From NCBI GenBank assembly GCA_016207765.1, contig JACQOY010000180.1, positions 1-6,179 of the forward strand: DNA of 6,179 nt, given 5' to 3'. The notes under the pieces were generated by a model. It saw nothing but the letters and a program-made list of their open reading frames with translations, searched no databases and was not told the origin of the DNA. Every line of letters starts with the position of its first letter. Positions within the stretch are counted from its first letter, which is position 1. This document shows, one piece after another, positions 5,316 through 6,179 of this stretch. Source of the stretch: Deltaproteobacteria bacterium (lineage in GTDB: Bacteria; UBA10199; SBBF01). Both the position numbers and the translations under genes were made by a program.

Positions 5316-5552
5316 ATGATGATTAATCAAAACGTTATTGTTTATCTCAATACGCCGCTCCTGGAATCGGGCCTGGAAGGGGGGAAAATCGAAAATATTT
5401 TCCGCCTGAAAGGAAAAGTCCTGGCCCAGGCGCCGGAAGGTTTTTTTATCCTTGTCAAGTCCGCCGGCGACGAAAAAAAGTGGGACGACCGGAGCGATAT
5501 CGGAAAGATTTTCCTTCCGCTCCACAAGATCGATTTTGTCGCAATCGAATAG
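5316..5552 (+). CDS. Small conserved-looking hypothetical protein, possible small beta-barrel
   Basis: I do not recognise this 78-residue protein. It has no signal peptide, membrane segment or cysteine. The sequence alternates short hydrophobic strands with polar turns: NVIVYLNTPL (6-15), IENIFRLKGKVLAQAPEGFFILVK (25-48), then a charged loop DEKKWDDRSD and a last strand GKIFLPLHKIDFVAIE (63-78). This resembles a compact beta-barrel such as an Sm- or SH3-like fold, where the closing strand often reads 'IFIPLHKIxxI'; this is a guess from pattern only. It follows dgt by 32 nt, almost all of it palindrome copy 5, and may be the last gene of the queC operon. ATG 5316 and ATG 5319 are equally possible starts; neither has a Shine-Dalgarno sequence. 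It ends 20 nt from the convergent small membrane protein gene, with no clear terminator between them. Confidence 0.6.
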   Translation: MMINQNVIVYLNTPLLESGLEGGKIENIFRLKGKVLAQAPEGFFILVKSAGDEKKWDDRSDIGKIFLPLHKIDFVAIE

Positions 5553-5572
5553 CGGTCGGTTGGGTATCCGGG

Positions 5573-5896
5573 TTACTCAGCGGCCGGTTTTTGAGTTTCC
5601 GCCGGTTTTTCCTGCGTATCTTTCTTTATTCCACCGGGTCTCATCATCGGGCCGCTATGATACATGCCGCCCGGCATCATTTTCATTGTCCCCGGTTTTT
5701 GTTTGTATTGGGTGAAGGCATTGTAGAGCGTGCAGGCCATGGTCAGGATGGACCCGATGATAATGACATACGAAACCGTCTTGGCCAGCCCCCGACAACA
5801 AGCCTCTTTGTCACTGCCAATCCGAACGAGCAAAAACACCCCGACACCCAAGGCAATCAGTTCCATGGCAAACGCCATATCGGCAAGAAAAACCAT
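5573..5896 (-). CDS. Small two-helix membrane protein with Met-rich tail
   Basis: I cannot name the family of this 107-residue protein. It has two hydrophobic helices, about 6-25 (DMAFAMELIALGVGVFLLV) and about 42-62 (SYVIIIGSILTMACTLYNAF), joined by a short loop with RIGSDKEACCRG (25-36). The C-terminal tail is Met/Gly/Pro-rich (MKMMPGGMYHSGPMMRPGG, 71-89) and ends in a Lys/Pro/Glu-rich segment (KKDTQEKPAETQKPAAE). By the positive-inside rule the loop is probably cytoplasmic and both termini face outward, though this is uncertain. The Met and His cluster, with the C33-C34 pair and C55, could bind a soft metal such as Cu(I), but no known metallochaperone motif is present. The start is well supported: GGGAGGAA (complement of 5902-5909) lies 5 nt upstream of the ATG at 5896. 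It is convergent with the 78-residue gene and divergent from folD. Confidence 0.7.
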   Translation of the reverse strand: MVFLADMAFAMELIALGVGVFLLVRIGSDKEACCRGLAKTVSYVIIIGSILTMACTLYNAFTQYKQKPGTMKMMPGGMYHSGPMMRPGGIKKDTQEKPAETQKPAAE

Positions 5897-5920
5897 ATTT
5901 ATTCCTCCCGTTAATCAATG

Positions 5921-6004
5921 GTAGGGGCGTCCGCCTGAGGCGGACGCCCAACAAAGAGGGCGAAAACCCCACAGGGGCCCCTTTGGGGCAAGATTCGCCC
6001 CTAC
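5921..6004. repeat. Composite GTAGGGGCG palindromic element, cloverleaf-like
   Basis: The outer ends GTAGGGGCG (5921-5929) and CGCCCCTAC (5996-6004) are perfect inverted repeats. Inside are an 11-bp hairpin (5925-5935 with 5939-5949, loop TGA) and a second stem GGGCGAA/TTCGCCC (5958-5964 with 5994-6000). The second stem encloses two tandem mini-hairpins, CCCC-ACA-GGGG (5967-5977) and CCCC-TTT-GGGG (5978-5988). The outer and inner pairings compete. It looks like two copies of the short palindrome arranged as one unit. It lies in the divergent space between the membrane protein gene and folD. Confidence 0.8.
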
Positions 6005-6041
6005 GAATTTGCCGATGCTACCGTTTTTTTCCTGCTTTGGC

Positions 6042-6091
6042 CATTTTTTTCTCTTTTTATTATTGACAAGAAGTGAGGCCATCCCTTTAAT
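6042..6091 (+). promoter_or_regulatory. Near-consensus sigma-70 promoter for folD
   Basis: TTGACA (6063-6068, six of six) and TTTAAT (6086-6091, five of six) are separated by the ideal 17 nt. A T/A-rich tract (6042-6062) precedes the -35 like an UP element. Transcription should begin around 6098-6100, only 3-5 nt before the folD ATG (6103), which predicts a leaderless mRNA. This is the best promoter in the window. Confidence 0.75.
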
Positions 6092-6103
6092 GGCGCCTCA
6101 TTA
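6071..6103. promoter_or_regulatory. Operator-like inverted repeat across the folD promoter
   Basis: AAGTGAGGC (6071-6079) and GCCTCATTA (6095-6103) are inverted half-sites: the inner six bases match perfectly and seven of nine match overall. They flank the -10 box and cover the predicted transcription start. The layout would suit a dimeric repressor, but no regulator is known and a 6-bp match may be chance. Confidence 0.3.
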
Positions 6104-6179
6104 TGGCTCAAATAATCGACGGAAAAGCGGTAGCACAGAGGGTTCGGGATGACTTGAAGAAAGAGGTGGAAATTTTCAA
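6103..6179 (+). CDS. folD: FolD, methylenetetrahydrofolate dehydrogenase/cyclohydrolase (5' part only)
   Basis: Only the first 25 codons are in the window; the gene continues past the right edge. The start MAQIIDGKAVAQRVRDDLKK is the typical FolD N-terminus (IIDGKxxAxxxRxxLKxxV). FolD interconverts 5,10-methylene-, methenyl- and 10-formyl-tetrahydrofolate in the cytoplasm and supplies one-carbon units for purine synthesis. The catalytic Lys and the NADP-binding domain lie beyond the window, so completeness cannot be judged. No Shine-Dalgarno sequence stands before ATG 6103, and an in-frame TAA occurs at 6088-6090. The upstream ATG at 6090 is out of frame and opens only a 20-codon frame. With the promoter so close, leaderless translation is likely. 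It is divergent from the small membrane protein gene. Confidence 0.85.
   Translation, partial: MAQIIDGKAVAQRVRDDLKKEVEIF

Noticed and set aside
5553..5572. Bidirectional terminator between the convergent genes
   Set aside because: The 20-nt gap has no inverted repeat; GCGGTCGGTT and GCGGCCGGTTTTT nearby are direct, not inverted, similarities.
626..6004. CRISPR array
   Set aside because: The repeats are irregularly spaced by hundreds to thousands of bases, vary in their centres and lie between genes, unlike regular direct repeats with spacers; no cas gene is present.

Overview
The window looks like chromosomal DNA from an uncultivated Gram-negative bacterium, plausibly deltaproteobacterial in the broad sense. 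The signs are moderate GC, a phasin-like protein, a membrane-anchored Coa1-like protein, a bacterial queuosine gene set and many GTAGGGGCG-type intergenic palindromes. The lineage is an inference from gene content; no rRNA or other strong taxonomic marker is present. Nearly all of the DNA is ordinary core metabolism, with dense palindromic elements between the genes.

Layout: a promoter and strong ribosome binding site lead into a phasin-like coiled-coil protein (98-619). It is followed by a GTAGGGGCG palindrome, an intrinsic terminator and a perfect 28-bp palindrome. Next is a single-pass, probably periplasmic protein (810-1925) with a Coa1-like domain and two tandem beta-sandwich-like repeats. 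A 123-nt inverted-repeat element (1926-2048) separates it from a five-gene plus-strand run: queC (2101-2787), a DUF366 gene coupled to queC by a one-base overlap (2787-3338), queE (3368-4090), a dGTPase-like HD hydrolase (4102-5283) and an unrecognised 78-residue protein (5316-5552). A convergent gene for a small two-helix membrane protein with a Met-rich tail lies at 5573-5896 on the minus strand. The window ends with the start of folD (6103 onward), driven by a near-consensus promoter so close to the ATG that the mRNA may be leaderless.

The core theme is 7-deazaguanine (queuosine precursor) synthesis. QueE makes 7-carboxy-7-deazaguanine and QueC converts it to preQ0. The DUF366 protein sits between them and is the best candidate for an undescribed role in, or linked to, this pathway. 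dGTP hydrolysis and folate one-carbon metabolism flank it, so purine/pterin metabolism is a loose common thread (inference).

The most unusual structural feature is the GTAGGGGCG palindrome family. There are five full or composite copies and one half copy. Three of them supply the TAG stop codon of the gene they follow (DUF366, queE, dgt), and two fill the intercistronic gap almost completely. No CRISPR array, tRNA, rRNA, transposase, phage gene or known riboswitch was found. No gene-free stretch exceeds about 210 bases.
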